Assembly: GCF_003946695.1 (NCBI RefSeq)
Contig: NZ_RHOX01000011.1
Location: 20,836-84,835, forward strand
Origin: Lapidilactobacillus bayanensis
Lineage (GTDB): Bacteria > Bacillota > Bacilli > Lactobacillales > Lactobacillaceae
Length of the DNA stretch: 64,000 nucleotides
Direction of reading: 5' to 3'
The translations under genes were made by a program, and so were the position numbers. Below the pieces are notes generated by a model that worked only from the letters and a program-made list of their open reading frames with translations, made no database searches and was not told the DNA's origin. This document shows, piece by piece, positions 62,406-64,000 of the stretch (positions are counted from its first letter, which is position 1; the number at the start of each line of letters is the position of its first letter).

Positions 62406-63824
62406 ATGGATAAACCACAAATCGGCGTTATTGGTATGGCCGTCATGGGTAAGAATTTAGCTTTAAATATTGAAAGTCGCGGCTACACTGTTGCCATTTA
62501 TAATCGTACTGGCAGCAAGACTGAAGATGTTGTCAAAGAACATGGTGACAAACATCTCGTTCCTAGCTATACAATTGAAGATTTTGTCGGTTCATTGGAG
62601 AAACCTCGTCGGATTTTGATGATGGTTAAAGCCGGTGCTGGTACTGACGCTGTTATTAAAGAATTATTGCCATTATTAGATAAAGGCGATGTTTTAATTG
62701 ATGGCGGTAATACTTTCTTCAAAGATACCATGCGTCGTAATGCTGAATTAGATAAATCTGGAATTAACTTTATTGGCATGGGAACTTCCGGTGGTGAACT
62801 TGGCGCATTACAAGGCCCTTCATTAATGCCGGGTGGTCAAAAAGAAGCCTATGATTTAGTTGCCCCGATTTTGGAACAAATTTCTGCCAAAGCTCCTGAT
62901 GGTGCACCGTGTGTTACTTACATCGGCGAAAATGGCGCTGGTCATTATGTCAAGATGGTCCATAACGGAATTGAATATGGCGACATGGAATTAATCTCCG
63001 AAAGTTATAATATTCTCCGTAAGTTACTAGGTCTTTCTGTTGAAGAGATTGCTAAAATCTTTGCCGACTGGAATAAAGGCGAGCTTGAAAGCTACTTAAT
63101 GGAAATCACGGCTGAGATTTTAACTCGTAAAGATGATTTGGGCACTGGCAAACCAATTGTCGATGTCATTCTTGATGCTGCAGGCAACAAAGGAACTGGT
63201 AAATGGAGTTCACAAGAAGCACTTGAAGTTGGTGTTAACCAGTCATTAATTACTGAATCTGTTTACGCACGTTATATTTCAGCGATGAAAGAAGAGCGGG
63301 TTGAGGCAAGTAAGATTCTTGCCGGTCCTAAACCAGAATTCACTGGGGATAAAGAAGCAGTGATTGAACAAGTTCGTCGTGCTTTGTACTTCAGTAAGAT
63401 CATGAGTTATGCGCAAGGCTTCGAACAAATGTTGTTTGCTGCTAAGCATTATGATTGGGATTTGAACTATGGTAAGATTGCTTCAATTTGGCGTGCAGGT
63501 TGTATTATTCGTGCTCAATTCTTGCAAAAAATTACGGATGCTTATGACGAAGATGCCAACTTACAAAACTTGTTATTGAATCCATACTTCACGGATATTG
63601 CCAAGAACTATCAAGACTCAGTTCGTGACGTCGTGGCTTTATCAGTTAAGAATGGTATCCCAGCACCTGCCTTTAGTGCCGCGATTTCTTATTATGATTC
63701 ATATCGTGCAGAGGTATTGCCAGCGAACATTATCCAAGCACAACGGGATTATTTCGGTGCTCACACATACGAGCGAACTGACCGCCCAGGAATTTTCCAT
63801 TACAAGTGGTACGAGGAACAATAA
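62406..63824 (+). CDS. gnd: 6-phosphogluconate dehydrogenase (decarboxylating)
   Basis: Converts 6-phosphogluconate to ribulose-5-phosphate and CO2. 472 aa; ATG behind TTGGAGG. Rossmann [69 protein letters not shown] with catalytic Lys, and the C-terminal [16 protein letters not shown]. Works with zwf at 12172, though not in one operon. Confidence 0.97.
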   Translation: MDKPQIGVIGMAVMGKNLALNIESRGYTVAIYNRTGSKTEDVVKEHGDKHLVPSYTIEDFVGSLEKPRRILMMVKAGAGTDAVIKELLPLLDKGDVLIDGGNTFFKDTMRRNAELDKSGINFIGMGTSGGELGALQGPSLMPGGQKEAYDLVAPILEQISAKAPDGAPCVTYIGENGAGHYVKMVHNGIEYGDMELISESYNILRKLLGLSVEEIAKIFADWNKGELESYLMEITAEILTRKDDLGTGKPIVDVILDAAGNKGTGKWSSQEALEVGVNQSLITESVYARYISAMKEERVEASKILAGPKPEFTGDKEAVIEQVRRALYFSKIMSYAQGFEQMLFAAKHYDWDLNYGKIASIWRAGCIIRAQFLQKITDAYDEDANLQNLLLNPYFTDIAKNYQDSVRDVVALSVKNGIPAPAFSAAISYYDSYRAEVLPANIIQAQRDYFGAHTYERTDRPGIFHYKWYEEQ

Positions 63825-63840
63825 AAATTTAAACAGTTTC

Positions 63841-63895
63841 AAAAAAGCCCATCCGACTTTATCCAGCATTTTGCTGGTGCGGATAGGCTTTTTTG
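63841..63895. terminator. Intrinsic terminator after gnd
   Basis: AAAAAAGCC (63841-63849) pairs with GGC-TTTTTT (63886-63894); middle arms ATCCG/CGGAT and CCAGCA/TGCTGG. T-runs flank both sides, so it may be bidirectional. Confidence 0.85.
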
Positions 63896-63920
63896 TTTGT
63901 TCTAATCTGATGAAAGTTGT

Positions 63921-64000
63921 TTATTTGTAAGCAGTTAATAATCGACCGTCATTGAAAGTAAACACGCCCCGTTTCGGCTTTGATCGAAACGGGGCGTGCT
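63921..64000 (-). CDS. Possible 3' end of a minus-strand gene (partial)
   Basis: On the minus strand, an open frame enters from the right edge and ends at TAA (63921-63923), giving ...HAPFRSKPKRGVFTFNDGRLLTAYK. The bidirectional terminator at 63841-63895 between it and gnd fits a convergent gene. No family can be named from 25 residues. It contains the perfect 14-bp inverted repeat at 63963-63998. Confidence 0.35.
   Translation of the reverse strand, partial: HAPFRSKPKRGVFTFNDGRLLTAYK
63963..63998. repeat. Perfect 14-bp GC-rich inverted repeat at window edge
   Basis: CACGCCCCGTTTCG (63963-63976) and CGAAACGGGGCGTG (63985-63998) flank an 8-nt loop. It is GC-rich compared with the surroundings. 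It may be a terminator of a minus-strand gene or lie inside coding sequence; the window ends here. Confidence 0.75.

Overview
The window is a piece of a low-to-moderate GC Firmicutes chromosome, almost certainly from a member of the Lactobacillaceae. The evidence is the gene order (mutS-mutL-ruvA-ruvB-queA-tgt-yajC; argS-argR; prsA/hit/ecsA-ecsB/trmB; polA-mutM-coaE-nrdR-dnaB-dnaI-thrS-infC-rpmI-rplT; yqeG-yqeH-yhbY-nadD-yqeK-rsfS), T-box and L20 leaders, lipoproteins with Gram-positive lipoboxes, and frequent TTG/GTG starts behind strong Shine-Dalgarno sequences. adhE, zwf and gnd fit a fermentative lactic acid bacterium. I cannot fix the genus or species. No prophage, transposase, CRISPR array, rRNA or tRNA gene was seen; almost everything is core chromosome.

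Layout: 1-8.4 kb, mismatch repair, Holliday junction branch migration, queuosine synthesis and the Sec accessory YajC. 8.7-11.4 kb, adhE behind a Rex-like redox operator. 12.1-18 kb, zwf, dinB, T-box-controlled argS, argR and a stand-alone glucose-type EIIA. 18.1-18.74 kb, a roughly 620-nt non-coding transcription unit with its own promoter and terminator. 19.3-24.1 kb, a BMP-family nucleoside ABC importer. 24.2-28.6 kb, a pseudouridine synthase, a class A penicillin-binding protein, a YlbF-family protein and the exonuclease YhaM. 29.9-36 kb, PrsA, YtxH, HIT, the Ecs ABC transporter, TrmB and an AbrB-membrane fusion. 36.5-41 kb, thioredoxin, YtpR, MurC, a VOC protein and a sugar acetyltransferase. 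41.8-53.2 kb, DNA polymerase I, MutM, CoaE, NrdR, primosome proteins DnaB and DnaI, ThrS and the IF3-L35-L20 operon. 53.4-64 kb, an esterase, an aldo/keto reductase, the YqeG-to-TmcAL ribosome and NAD operon, YceD and Gnd.

The unusual content is between the genes. The best candidate for an undescribed or little-described system is the large RNA at about 18117-18740. It has a consensus promoter with an extended -10, at least ten strong hairpins, no convincing ORF and a perfect intrinsic terminator. It resembles the giant ornate RNAs (ROOL/GOLLD class) in size and architecture, but I cannot assign it. The intergenic DNA also carries several families of long palindromic repeats. A composite element of about 450 bp (A+C modules) is present at four loci, with a 102-bp tandem triplication at one of them. 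A second family (B) is seen at three loci, a tandem element (D) lies before mutM, and a recurrent hairpin-plus-terminator module (E) follows or precedes several genes. A small minus-strand RNA lies next to yhaM.

Translation control is well represented: T-boxes at argS and thrS, an L20-type attenuator before infC, and an infC that has no canonical start codon and appears to start at AUA. This fits a double feedback circuit in which L20 acts on transcription and IF3 acts on its own initiation.
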